Made by a program: the position numbers and the translations under genes. The notes under the pieces were generated by a model, which was given only the letters and a program-made list of their open reading frames with translations, did not search any database and was not told the origin of the DNA. Shown piece after piece: positions 8,648 through 17,725 of a stretch of DNA of 64,000 bases (the first letter of the stretch is position 1; each line of letters opens with the position of its first letter). Origin of the DNA: Mucilaginibacter inviolabilis (GTDB lineage Bacteria > Bacteroidota > Bacteroidia > Sphingobacteriales > Sphingobacteriaceae); contig NZ_JAANAT010000002.1 of the NCBI RefSeq assembly GCF_011089895.1, positions 1 to 64,000 on the forward strand, given 5' to 3'.

Positions 8648-8757
8648 TATGTTGACTTATTTTTATAATTTTAAGATATAAACTATTTGCATGGTTTATA
8701 CTTATTAACCAATAAGAACCTGAAATATCCTCGACTATTAACTGCTGCCTTATCGAT

Positions 8758-10362
8758 ATGAAGCGAAGTGTACCTGTTATCCTGTTTTTATTATTAACCG
8801 GTTCATACGTAATGGGCCAGGGCAATGACAGCCTTTTAACGCTGCTAAATAATACCCTTGGGAAAAAGAAAGCGTTTGATGAGGCCAAACAAGCAAGAAT
8901 AGTCAACCTTCAGAAAGAGCTTCGTACTGCAGGTAATACCAGTCTGGTATTGAAATACGATATATGTCTGAAACTGTATAATGAATACAAATCATTTAAT
9001 TATAACGAGGCCTTCAACTATGCTCAAAAGCTGCAGCAGACAGGCCATTTGTTGAACGATCCCACCAAAATAGCTTACAGTCGGATTAAACTGGGGTTTA
9101 TACTGTTATCATCAGGTATGTTTAAGGAAACTTTTGACTCCTTAAAAACGGTAAATGCTCAGCTTTTGGATACCGCAGCCCGGCGGGAATACTACTTTTT
9201 AACCGCCCGCACTTACTATGACCTGGCCGATTTTGATAAGGATAATTATTATACACCTATTTACAATAGTCGCGCCGAAAACTATATAGATTCAGCTACA
9301 CGGCTAAGCGCCATCAATTCATTCGATTATATTTATTATAAGGGGTTAAAATCTCTTAAAAGAGGACACATTGATACTGCTGTAGCCAATTTGAAGCTAT
9401 TGATGGATCAGCATCGGCTAACCGATCATCAGTTTGCTGTTACCGCTTCAACGCTAAGTGATATATACATCCGCAAAAACCAGCCGGGGGCAGCTATAAA
9501 TTTGCTGGTACAAGCTGCCATGGCTGATGTAAAATCATCAACCAAAGAGGCCGCCGCCATGACCAACCTGGCCCAGTTGCTGCATCAGCAGGGAGATGTG
9601 AAAAATGCCTATACCTTTATTAAAGCTGCCAGGGATGATGCGGATTATTATGGGGCCCGTCAGCGTAAAATACAGGTAAATGCTATTTTGCCAGTTATAG
9701 CGGGCGAGCGGATAAGTTATGTAGAGCAACAGCGTAAGGTTTTGTTCCTGTACGCTTTGCTGTTAACCGTATTGGCTATTGTTATTGTGGTATTTGCTGT
9801 TATCATTTACAAACAGCTGCAAAAATTAAAACAGGCAGATAAAGTGATACAGGATACTAACCATAGCTTACAGGAAAGCATTAAAAAATTGAATGAAGCT
9901 AACCGGATAAAAGAAGAATATATCGGCTACTTTTTTAACCTGATAGCAGAGTACATTAATAAACTGGATAAGTTTAAACGATCTGTTGATAATAAGTTAG
10001 TTACTAAACGTTTTGATGATATCCATAAGCTGGTAAGCAATATCGATCTGGCTAAAGAACGGGAAGAGCTGTTCATTAATTTTGATAAAGCTTTTCTGAA
10101 GCTGTTTCCCAATTTTATTATAGAATATAATGCCCTTTTTGGTAAGGAAAACCATGTTAAACTTTTACCCAAACAGTTGCTCAATACCGATCTGCGTATT
10201 TTTGCCCTGATACGGTTGGGTATTACGGATACAGAAAAAATAGCCCATATACTGGAATACTCTGTCAATACCATCTATAATTACAGGGCCCGTATCAAAG
10301 GAAAATCCAACATTCCTAATGAGGAATTTGAACATAAGATTATGGCCATTAAAGCAGTATAA
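8758..10362 (+). CDS. DUF6377 membrane-tethered HTH regulator
   Basis: A 534-residue protein: signal peptide (1-21), a helical TPR-like region (about 40-320), a transmembrane segment (328-350; 'LYALLLTVLAIVIVVFAVIIY'), a coiled-coil (about 352-400), and a C-terminal LuxR-like helix-turn-helix (about 476-525; 'LIRLGITDTEKIAHILEYSVNTIYNYRARIK'). This matches the Bacteroidota family DUF6377. The layout puts the TPR sensor in the periplasm and the DNA-binding part in the cytoplasm. It follows the sugar cluster after a terminator and probably senses a signal linked to it; the target is not known. Confidence 0.85.
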   Translation: MKRSVPVILFLLLTGSYVMGQGNDSLLTLLNNTLGKKKAFDEAKQARIVNLQKELRTAGNTSLVLKYDICLKLYNEYKSFNYNEAFNYAQKLQQTGHLLNDPTKIAYSRIKLGFILLSSGMFKETFDSLKTVNAQLLDTAARREYYFLTARTYYDLADFDKDNYYTPIYNSRAENYIDSATRLSAINSFDYIYYKGLKSLKRGHIDTAVANLKLLMDQHRLTDHQFAVTASTLSDIYIRKNQPGAAINLLVQAAMADVKSSTKEAAAMTNLAQLLHQQGDVKNAYTFIKAARDDADYYGARQRKIQVNAILPVIAGERISYVEQQRKVLFLYALLLTVLAIVIVVFAVIIYKQLQKLKQADKVIQDTNHSLQESIKKLNEANRIKEEYIGYFFNLIAEYINKLDKFKRSVDNKLVTKRFDDIHKLVSNIDLAKEREELFINFDKAFLKLFPNFIIEYNALFGKENHVKLLPKQLLNTDLRIFALIRLGITDTEKIAHILEYSVNTIYNYRARIKGKSNIPNEEFEHKIMAIKAV

Positions 10363-10404
10363 TTGGGTGTCAGTGTATCAATAGCAATAAACTATTCCAT
10401 TAAA

Positions 10405-10433
10405 AAAGCCATACATAAATAACGTATGGCTTT
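10405..10433 (+). terminator. Terminator of the DUF6377 gene
   Basis: AAAGCCATAC and GTATGGCTTT form a 10-bp stem with a 9-base loop, followed by TGTTTGTTT. It lies about 45 bases after the stop codon. Confidence 0.75.
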
Positions 10434-10491
10434 GTTTGTTTACTACAATTGGCAGTAAACTTATTGGTATAATGTTCAGGTTGGTTGCATA

Positions 10492-11268
10492 TTATAGCAT
10501 AAATGCTTTAAGGTACGGTTTTGCGTATTCGCCCCAATTTTTCATTACAGAGGTTAGCGTGGCATACAGCGATTTGTTAGTAACTGGTTTGCCCTTTTTG
10601 GGCGGAGCCAAAGCCTTGTCTTCAATTGGCATATCGGTTACTTTGGTGGCAAACCAGGTCATGTTTTCATGAGGAAGGGCTACTCCTAATATCATCCCCG
10701 GCAAACCATTAAATAATTCAGGGCCGCCCGATACAGGGATCTCATCGGTATAAAAGGCCACTACATAAATAGAATCGAGCACCAGGGCATTGGCACGGCG
10801 GCAGGTATAGCCTGCAATTTCACGGGTTTCGCTGGTAATTTTCCAGTTTATTTTACGGGTGCTGTCTTTTACCAGGAAGGTTTCCTCAAATACCTTTTTC
10901 TGGTTGGTAACCATACTGGCAGACAGATCGGTAAAAACGGTATTTACCTGGCCGGCCATTGGGCTATCGCTAAAAAAGCCTCCGGTAACGGTTTCCGGTT
11001 CAATAGGTGTAAACAGGGTTTTGTTGTTACTAAAGTTCAGGGTGCTTTTTAACACCTTAAATTGCTTTTGTGTTTTTTTATAGGAATCAAAAGCAGGGCG
11101 CAGGAAGCTTTCATTGTCTTTATTGATCTCTTTTTCAAAAAGTGCATACATGTTGATGGTTTTCTCAAACGTAATGCTGCCATTTTCGGTAAAGTGTTTG
11201 TTTTGGGCAAACAGGGTATTGCTGGCAAGCGCAAACAATATAGTGATGGTTAATATGATGTATTTCAT
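10492..11268 (-). CDS. GLPGLI family protein
   Basis: A 258-residue secreted or periplasmic protein with signal peptide (1-21, ending LFAQ). The family signature, after which it is named, is seen as 'NGLPGMILG' (near residue 195), with upstream 'TREIAGYTCRRANA' and 'VAFYTDEIP'. The function of the family is not known. The neighbour on the same strand, 5 bases upstream, is an outer-membrane barrel, a pairing that recurs in Bacteroidota and suggests a shared export or surface role. Confidence 0.88.
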   Translation of the reverse strand: MKYIILTITILFALASNTLFAQNKHFTENGSITFEKTINMYALFEKEINKDNESFLRPAFDSYKKTQKQFKVLKSTLNFSNNKTLFTPIEPETVTGGFFSDSPMAGQVNTVFTDLSASMVTNQKKVFEETFLVKDSTRKINWKITSETREIAGYTCRRANALVLDSIYVVAFYTDEIPVSGGPELFNGLPGMILGVALPHENMTWFATKVTDMPIEDKALAPPKKGKPVTNKSLYATLTSVMKNWGEYAKPYLKAFML

Positions 11269-11273
11269 GGTGA

Positions 11274-14087
11274 TTATTTTTTAGGTGTGCCGCCGCCCAT
11301 GTGATTAAAATCCCAAACCAGCGAAAGCATAAAGTATCTTTTTATAGAGGTGTACCGCTCCTGAGTAAGCAGATTGGCCGATCCTGTACGGTTATAACCA
11401 ACGTTCTGGTTCAGGAGATCGTTCCCGGAAATAGATAGTTTAAGGCTTTCATCTTTCATAAATGCTTTGGTGATGTTGGCATTTAAGGTAGTTCTCCTAA
11501 AATCCTGGCTAAAGGATTGTGTTGCGGCGTTATACTGATAATTAGCATCGGTACCTATCTGGAACTTGGCAGGCAGGTAAAGATTAAAGCCGCCGTAAGC
11601 ATTAAACCCACGCCCGTTGTTATTGATCTGTGGCTGTAAGGTTGAGGAGTTTACGGTATAAGTTGGCCCTGCACCGGTCCAGAAATCATATTTCTTCTGC
11701 TTGTATTTTGATAATCTGAAACTGGCCGAATAGGTGTATGATTTGGTTTCGTTCAGTTTAGTGTTGCTGAGGTTAAAATAATTGCTGCCGTTCATATTTA
11801 AACCAACGCCTGCGTTAACATCAAGCTTGGGTATCTTTTGATCGAAGTAGGCATTAAAATACAAGTTGGAGGTTTGGTGCCCTTTCAGGTTTGATGATTG
11901 GTACGTGCTTGCGCCGGTTGCATCATCGGTAGTTACATTGCTTACAATAGGGTTAATAGTGCGCGAATAAGAACCGTTTAACCAGATAGATTGCCCACTA
12001 ATAACCTTATACGAGTTATAACTGGCGCTGATACGATTAGTGAATGACGGTTTAAGATCAGGATTACCCAGTGTAATATTTAACGGATCGGTATTTACCC
12101 TAACCGGCTGTATCTGGTCAATAGTAGGTTGGCTGGTGTTACCATTATAATTTATCCGAAACGATTGCTGTTGCGAAAACTTATACTGGAAACTAGCTTG
12201 TGGGTACCAGTTCACAAAGTTACGGGTAAGGGTGTTGTTGGTAAATTCATCTATCTGTTTAAAGTTTACGGTAGAAACTTTAGAGCCAAAGTTGATGATG
12301 GTTTTTTTCTTTTTATAGTTAAATATGGCCCCAAACTGATTTGATAGCTGATTAAGTTTAAAATTATTACTCAGGTTATTATCCAGTATGGTATACTCGC
12401 CAGAGGCGTCTTTATCAAACGATCGCCTGTCTGACCGCCCGTTGTTAATGTTGATGCCATAGTTTACAACCAGCGCAAGCGCTTTGGTAAAGGGCTCGGA
12501 GTAAGTAATATTGGTGTTGAGAATAGAGCTTTCACTCAACCCGGTTTTATACTGATCTATTTTCTGTGTACTATCTATAGCGCCCTGCTTGCCAAAAAAG
12601 TCTGTTTCTGATTTTAAAAACCCGTTTGTTTTATTTTGATTATAAGCCTCGGTGATGTTTACAGAAAAACTGCGACCTACCTTTTTAAATTTTTTGTTAT
12701 AAAATACACTGGCGTTAAATATTTTTTGATCGCCGTTATTGGTAACACCCCTGGTGTTCTTATTGAGCAAGGTATCATTACGGAGGCTTGTAGTGCTGTA
12801 ATCGTTATTGGTGATGGTGCTTTTGGTTGTACCATCAACAGCTATTTTAAGATTGGATGAGGTATCAATCTTTAGCTGATAGGTAGCATCCAGTTTTTGC
12901 CTGAAAATGTGATCGTGAAAGTTTTGGTCGCTATTGCTGTTTAAAATAATTCCTGATTGATTGTTAGCCCCCGGCAAGTTATTTTGAGTTTGCGTATTAC
13001 GGGTACCATCAACATTTAAAGAACCTATTTTAAAATTGGTATTGATTGATTCTTTGTCGCTGTTCCATTTGGTATCATAATGCACCCCGCCTGAACGGGC
13101 CAAAGGGATACCCTGACCGTTATACTGGCCGCTGAACGAATCCAGACCATCATCACCACCGCCACCATAAAAATAGATGTCACCACCATCACCAAACTCC
13201 AGCCCGCCGGAGCCACCGTATTTTGAATTATCTTCCCAACCCAAACCTGTTTTACCAGTATTGCCGATAGTTCCATAAATCGAAAACTTTTGTTTGCCTT
13301 TAAACCGGTTAAACATCAACTGTTCCTGATAGTATTTATCGGTACCTCCCTCTGCGTCTATCTTCCCGAAATAGCCATTCTTTTTATCCTCCTTCAGTTT
13401 GATATTCAGAGTTTTGTTTTTTACGCCATCATCAATACCGGTAAATGTAGCCTGATCGCTCTTTTTATCGTACAGCTGTACTTTATCAACCATATCGGCA
13501 CGCAGGTTTTTGGTAACCAGTGTTGGGTCATCCCCAAAAAACTCTTCACCATCAACCAATACTTTGTTTACGGTTTGCCCCTGGGCAGTAATCTTTCCGT
13601 CCTTATCTACCTGTATGCCTGGCAACTCTTTGAGCAGGTCCTCCACCTTGGCATTGGGCTGCACGGTAAATGCGGCGGCGTTAAATTCGGTAGTATCGCC
13701 TTTTATTTTAACGGCGGCTACTTTGGCCTTTACTATTACTTCGGCAAGCAGCTGGGTTTTCAAGATCATTTTAATACGACCGAAATCATGTGTGGTATGT
13801 GCCGAATCCAGGGTAAAGCGATCCACATAATCGGCGTAGCCGGGGTAGGTTACCAGCAATATCAGTTTGCCTTTTTTGAGATTATTTATTTCAAAGCTGC
13901 CATCTTTTACTCTTGTGAATTTTTGGAGGATAGAGTCTTTGGCATTTAATACGCTAACCGTAGCATTGGTTAGTTTGGAACTGGAAGCCGTATCGGCAAC
14001 TGAACCTTTAATTGAATAGGTATTTTGCGCGAATACAGAAACCGTACTTAAACAAAGTATTATTAGGGCAGGTATTGTGATTTTCAT
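11274..14087 (-). CDS. Outer-membrane beta-barrel protein (TonB-dependent-receptor-like)
   Basis: About 937 residues, starting MKITIPALII with a signal peptide ending VFAQ; an in-frame ATG at 14108 would add seven residues. Next come a carboxypeptidase regulatory-like domain (about 22-110), a plug-like domain ('VEDLLKELPGIQVDKDGKI ... VLVDGEEFFGDDP', about 140-230), and a long C-terminal region of alternating strands ending in an aromatic-rich segment ('LSLVWDFNHMGGG'). It belongs to the 'outer membrane beta-barrel' group related to TonB-dependent receptors but without a clear TonB box. It forms a two-gene unit with the GLPGLI gene. Confidence 0.85.
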   Translation of the reverse strand: MKITIPALIILCLSTVSVFAQNTYSIKGSVADTASSSKLTNATVSVLNAKDSILQKFTRVKDGSFEINNLKKGKLILLVTYPGYADYVDRFTLDSAHTTHDFGRIKMILKTQLLAEVIVKAKVAAVKIKGDTTEFNAAAFTVQPNAKVEDLLKELPGIQVDKDGKITAQGQTVNKVLVDGEEFFGDDPTLVTKNLRADMVDKVQLYDKKSDQATFTGIDDGVKNKTLNIKLKEDKKNGYFGKIDAEGGTDKYYQEQLMFNRFKGKQKFSIYGTIGNTGKTGLGWEDNSKYGGSGGLEFGDGGDIYFYGGGGDDGLDSFSGQYNGQGIPLARSGGVHYDTKWNSDKESINTNFKIGSLNVDGTRNTQTQNNLPGANNQSGIILNSNSDQNFHDHIFRQKLDATYQLKIDTSSNLKIAVDGTTKSTITNNDYSTTSLRNDTLLNKNTRGVTNNGDQKIFNASVFYNKKFKKVGRSFSVNITEAYNQNKTNGFLKSETDFFGKQGAIDSTQKIDQYKTGLSESSILNTNITYSEPFTKALALVVNYGININNGRSDRRSFDKDASGEYTILDNNLSNNFKLNQLSNQFGAIFNYKKKKTIINFGSKVSTVNFKQIDEFTNNTLTRNFVNWYPQASFQYKFSQQQSFRINYNGNTSQPTIDQIQPVRVNTDPLNITLGNPDLKPSFTNRISASYNSYKVISGQSIWLNGSYSRTINPIVSNVTTDDATGASTYQSSNLKGHQTSNLYFNAYFDQKIPKLDVNAGVGLNMNGSNYFNLSNTKLNETKSYTYSASFRLSKYKQKKYDFWTGAGPTYTVNSSTLQPQINNNGRGFNAYGGFNLYLPAKFQIGTDANYQYNAATQSFSQDFRRTTLNANITKAFMKDESLKLSISGNDLLNQNVGYNRTGSANLLTQERYTSIKRYFMLSLVWDFNHMGGGTPKK

Positions 14088-14140
14088 AAGGTTCTTTATG
14101 AAAACCAAGGTATAACTAAAACTTTAGTATTCAAAAGAAT

Positions 14141-14186
14141 TTAACAAATTAACCTGTGGATTTAACATTTATTAACACTTATTAAC
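14141..14186 (-). promoter_or_regulatory. Array of five TTAAC half-sites upstream of the barrel/GLPGLI unit
   Basis: TTAAC occurs at 14141, 14149, 14162, 14172 and 14182, about one helical turn apart for the last three. On the coding strand of the downstream gene each reads GTTAA. The array lies 54-99 bases before the likely start codon of the barrel gene. The regular spacing suggests binding by a dimer or multimer regulator, but no regulator is identified. Confidence 0.4.
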
Positions 14187-14280
14187 TATAGGTTACTGAT
14201 TGCTGATGATATTTAAATTGAAGATTTTACTCTTAGCATAGCGCTTGCAGTGCTCTTGGGAATCTCGTGCAGAAGCCTGG

Positions 14281-14392
14281 AGTGGGTTTACATGTAAACC
14301 CGGTATATAGTGGCGAAATTCAAATAAGTTATTGATTGTCAATTAAATATCTTGATATTAAGCATGAAAAGTGTAAACCATGTAAACCCACT
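14281..14392. repeat. MITE-like element with 14-bp terminal inverted repeats, copy A
   Basis: The left end AGTGGGTTTACATG (14281-14294) is the exact reverse complement of the right end CATGTAAACCCACT (14379-14392). The interior is AT-rich and shares 'TGTCAATTAA' with copy B at 59043-59151. It fills much of the 360-base gap between the ABC permease gene and the barrel gene. No coding potential is seen in it. Confidence 0.6.
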
Positions 14393-14450
14393 TTTGAACA
14401 CTTTACCCAACCTATACTGATTAATTACTTATGATATTAAAAGCAAAAAT

Positions 14451-15671
14451 TTACTCGTACCGAAGAGCTTCAATAGGATCAAGACGGGATGCCTTCTGTG
14501 CCGGATAGTATCCGAAGAAAATACCGGTAACCGCGCAAACAATAAAAGATAATACCACCGATGATTCGGAAACAATAGTTGGCCACGATAGGGTAAGGGT
14601 AACCACATTGGACGATACGATACCCAAAATAACACCGATGATACCTCCGGTAATACTGATCAGGATGGCTTCCATTAAAAACTGTAGCATGATATCCTTT
14701 CCACGGGCACCAATGGCCATGCGTAAACCGATTTCGCGTGTACGTTCGGTAACCGAAACATACATGATATTCATGATGCCTATACCCCCAATTACTAATG
14801 ATATACCGGCTATTACCGTTAGCAAAACGGTAAGTAAGCCGCTGGTTGAGCTCAGGGTATTTATTAATTCGGCCTGGGTACGCACGGTGAAATCATTGTC
14901 TTCGTTATCACGCAGGCGGTGTGAGGTGCGTAAGATAGAAGTCATTTCGGTTGTAGCTGCGTCTGTTACTGCCTCGCTGGCGGCTGAAGCGTAAATATTT
15001 TGATAATAAATGGTGGCCAGTATCCTTTTTTGTACCGTAGTATAGGGTGCAATCAAGATATCATCCTGATCCTGACCGAAAGCGTTTTGACCTTTAGGGT
15101 TAAGTATCCCAATCACCTGGAAGGGAATCTTGTTAAAGCGGATCACCTTACCTATCGGGTTTTCGCCATTCGGAAAAAGGTTGTCAATAACGGTTTGCCC
15201 AATGAGGCATACTTTGGCAGAGGTAAGCACATCCTGTTGTGTAAAGGCAATGCCATCCTTTAAGGTTAACATGCGGATGTCCAGATAATCCGGACTTACA
15301 CCCTGCATGGATGTTGGCCAGTTTAAGGCCCCGTTAATAGCCTGGCCTTTTGCCGTTAGCGAAGGCGATATCTCGGTAATATATTGTGCCTCTCTTTTCA
15401 GGGCTACGATATCTTTATCAGTAAGGGTTTGGAAGCTGGAACCGGCTATACGCACCCCTCCATTAAGATTACTACTGGGTAATACGGTGATCATGTTGGA
15501 GCCCATGCTTGATAACTGATCATGGATACTTTGTTTTGACCCCTGACCAATAGCTACCATCGCGATAACCGCGGCCACCCCAATAATAATACCCAGCATA
15601 GTTAAAAATGCCCGCAGTTTGTTACGCTGCAATGCCTTAAAAGCTATCCGTATAAGGTTTAATATATTCAT
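14451..15671 (-). CDS. MacB-like ABC transporter permease
   Basis: A 406-residue permease of the MacB/FtsX type: first membrane segment at about 20-42 ('FLTMLGIIIGVAAVIAMVAIG'), a large periplasmic MacB core domain (about 45-270), then three membrane segments in the C-terminal FtsX domain (about 280-400), including 'MNIMYVSVTERTREIGLRMAIGA'. MacB itself carries the ATPase in the same chain; here the ATPase is a separate gene 9 bases upstream. It would act with the adaptor and the TolC protein of the same operon to export peptides, lipids or antibiotics. Confidence 0.9.
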   Translation of the reverse strand: MNILNLIRIAFKALQRNKLRAFLTMLGIIIGVAAVIAMVAIGQGSKQSIHDQLSSMGSNMITVLPSSNLNGGVRIAGSSFQTLTDKDIVALKREAQYITEISPSLTAKGQAINGALNWPTSMQGVSPDYLDIRMLTLKDGIAFTQQDVLTSAKVCLIGQTVIDNLFPNGENPIGKVIRFNKIPFQVIGILNPKGQNAFGQDQDDILIAPYTTVQKRILATIYYQNIYASAASEAVTDAATTEMTSILRTSHRLRDNEDNDFTVRTQAELINTLSSTSGLLTVLLTVIAGISLVIGGIGIMNIMYVSVTERTREIGLRMAIGARGKDIMLQFLMEAILISITGGIIGVILGIVSSNVVTLTLSWPTIVSESSVVLSFIVCAVTGIFFGYYPAQKASRLDPIEALRYE

Positions 15672-15680
15672 GGTTGCTGG

Positions 15681-16430
15681 TTAATAATCATCAGTTACCG
15701 GGAGGTTGGCTAATACTTCTTTTGCCGACCGGGGTTCTTTGTTTTCAGTATCCTTCTGAATTTTACCGTCGCGCAGCTGTATGGTACGGCTGCTGAAGGA
15801 TGCGATATCCGGCTCATGGGTAACAAATACAATAGTTTTGCCTTGTTGCCCGTTCAGATCCTGCATCAGGGACATGATTTCATATGATGTCCGGCTATCC
15901 AAATTTCCGGTCGCCTCATCAGCCAGGATCATCACGGGTTCGTTAACCAATGCCCTTGCAATAGCAACCCGCTGTTGTTGCCCGCCTGATAGCTGACTGG
16001 GGGTATGATCAAACCTACCACCCAATTTTACGGCTTCCAATGCCTGTATAGCTCTGTCCCGGCGTTCACTTACGCTGATACTTTTATTATAGAGTAGTGG
16101 CAGCTCTACATTTTCCAAAGCCGAGGTGCGCGGCAATAAATTATAAGCCTGAAAAACAAAGCCTATTTTGTGATTGCGTAACTGCGCCAGTTCATCACGC
16201 GATAGCTTTTTTACATCCACACCATCCAGTAAATAATCGCCGATGGATGGTTTATCCAAACAGCCTAAAATATTAAGCAAAGTTGTTTTGCCCGATCCGC
16301 TGCTACCCATTATAGTAACAAATTCGCCGGCCTGCACGGTAAAGGAGATGCCTTTGAGTGCACGTACAATTTCGCTGCCCATCTGAAACTCCCGTTTCAG
16401 TTCGCGTATCTCTAATATGGTTTTGCTCAT
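15681..16430 (-). CDS. ABC transporter ATP-binding protein (MacB/LolD type)
   Basis: A 249-residue ATPase with Walker A 'GSSGSGKTT' (about 43-51), signature 'LSGGQQQR' (near 147), Walker B 'MILADEAT' and the H-loop 'VFVTHE'. It belongs to the MacB/LolD subfamily that works with FtsX-type permeases. It lies between the permease and adaptor genes; its start codon overlaps the adaptor stop codon by four bases (ATGA), which implies translational coupling. Confidence 0.93.
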   Translation of the reverse strand: MSKTILEIRELKREFQMGSEIVRALKGISFTVQAGEFVTIMGSSGSGKTTLLNILGCLDKPSIGDYLLDGVDVKKLSRDELAQLRNHKIGFVFQAYNLLPRTSALENVELPLLYNKSISVSERRDRAIQALEAVKLGGRFDHTPSQLSGGQQQRVAIARALVNEPVMILADEATGNLDSRTSYEIMSLMQDLNGQQGKTIVFVTHEPDIASFSSRTIQLRDGKIQKDTENKEPRSAKEVLANLPVTDDY

Positions 16431-17713
16431 CGTCCTTTTCCGCCCCCTCCGCGTCGTTGTGGCATAAACGGACTGGCTGCTGCTTTGGTTGCCGCTGGAG
16501 TGCCGCTGGTGCCACCGGTAATGCCGGTAACAACAGCATCGTCGGCGGTTAAGCCGCCCAAAACTTCAACTTGTGTATTGTCATTTAAGCCGGTCTGTAT
16601 TTTTTTTCTGCTTAATTTTTTACCATCCAATATCCAAACAAACGCGGTTTGTTTGGTAATGCCGATGCTATCTTTACGACTTTTACCGGTATGCGCAGCT
16701 TGTGCATTATCGTCGGTAACACCGGTTGTTGCAGCTTTTTTTCTGGAGCCTTTGTGCCCAACCTTGCCCACAATTTCATAATCCTTCATTAATGAGGAGT
16801 CGGGGGTGAAACTTAAAGCTTTGGCTGGTATCAGCATGGCATTATTAACCTCTTTGGTATAGATGATGATATTAGCGGTCATGCCTGGCTTTAGTTTCAT
16901 ATCATCATTGGGCGCGTTAATAATGGTAGTATAAGTAACCACGTTTGAGGATACCGAAGGATGCAGCCGGATATCTTCAACCGTACCTGCAAACTGGTCG
17001 TTAATAAACGCATCAACGGTAAAAGAGGCCCGTTCGCCTGCTTTTACATCGCCGATATCGGCCTCGTCTACATTGGCCTCTACTTCCATTTTGGTAATAT
17101 CTTTGGCTATTACAAACAAGGTAGGCGTACTAAAACTGGCGGCAACGGTTTGCCCTATGCTGATGTTACGGTTAAGCACAACTCCATCAATAGGGGAGTA
17201 TATATCGGCATAAGCCAGATTTTGTTTGGCCAATCGTACTTGTGCCGCTGAACTGACTACCGAGGCCTGGGCAGCGTGAAGGGTATTAACCGCGCTATCA
17301 TAATCGGCCTTGCTTATGGCATCTGTTTTATAAAGAAGGTCCTGCCGGTTAAAGTTGTTTTTGGCATAAACCAACTGACTTTGTGAATTTTGGAGGTTAC
17401 CCTGAACCTGATCAAGCGTGGCCTGCAGCAATGATTTATCCAGCTCGGCTATCAGTTGGCCTTTTTTAACTTTTGAATTAAAATCGGCATATAAAAATTT
17501 AATAATACCCGATACTTGTGTACCCACAGTAACCGTATCAACAGGTTCAATTTTACCCGTAGCCGTAACACTTTGCGCAATATATCCTTTGGTTGGTTTT
17601 TGCGTGGTAAGCACCACCGGAGGTGTAGGTTTCCTGATAAAGAAAAACCAGATGAGCACCAGCACTATCAGTATAGCTACTATGATGATGATATTTTTAT
17701 AACTTTTCTTCAT
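16427..17713 (-). CDS. MacA-like periplasmic adaptor protein
   Basis: A 428-residue membrane-fusion protein with one N-terminal membrane anchor (about 7-26). It has a biotinyl-lipoyl-like pair ('VGTQVSGIIKFLYADFNSKVKKGQ' and 'IYSPIDGVVLNR'), a helical hairpin (about 90-165), and a beta-barrel domain (about 200-290, 'LKPGMTANIIIYTKEV'). A low-complexity insert with many Lys, Ala and Thr (about 310-355) and a Gly/Arg-rich tail are unusual for MacA. It bridges the ABC permease and the TolC-type channel of the same operon. Confidence 0.9.
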   Translation of the reverse strand: MKKSYKNIIIIVAILIVLVLIWFFFIRKPTPPVVLTTQKPTKGYIAQSVTATGKIEPVDTVTVGTQVSGIIKFLYADFNSKVKKGQLIAELDKSLLQATLDQVQGNLQNSQSQLVYAKNNFNRQDLLYKTDAISKADYDSAVNTLHAAQASVVSSAAQVRLAKQNLAYADIYSPIDGVVLNRNISIGQTVAASFSTPTLFVIAKDITKMEVEANVDEADIGDVKAGERASFTVDAFINDQFAGTVEDIRLHPSVSSNVVTYTTIINAPNDDMKLKPGMTANIIIYTKEVNNAMLIPAKALSFTPDSSLMKDYEIVGKVGHKGSRKKAATTGVTDDNAQAAHTGKSRKDSIGITKQTAFVWILDGKKLSRKKIQTGLNDNTQVEVLGGLTADDAVVTGITGGTSGTPAATKAAASPFMPQRRGGGGKGR

Positions 17714-17725
17714 GATATCAGGTGG

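Noticed and set aside
13290..13949. Long plus-strand frame of 219 residues
   Set aside because: It is antisense to the barrel gene, whose protein has a signal peptide, a plug-like domain and a barrel; the antisense product is low-complexity and hydrophobic without family features.
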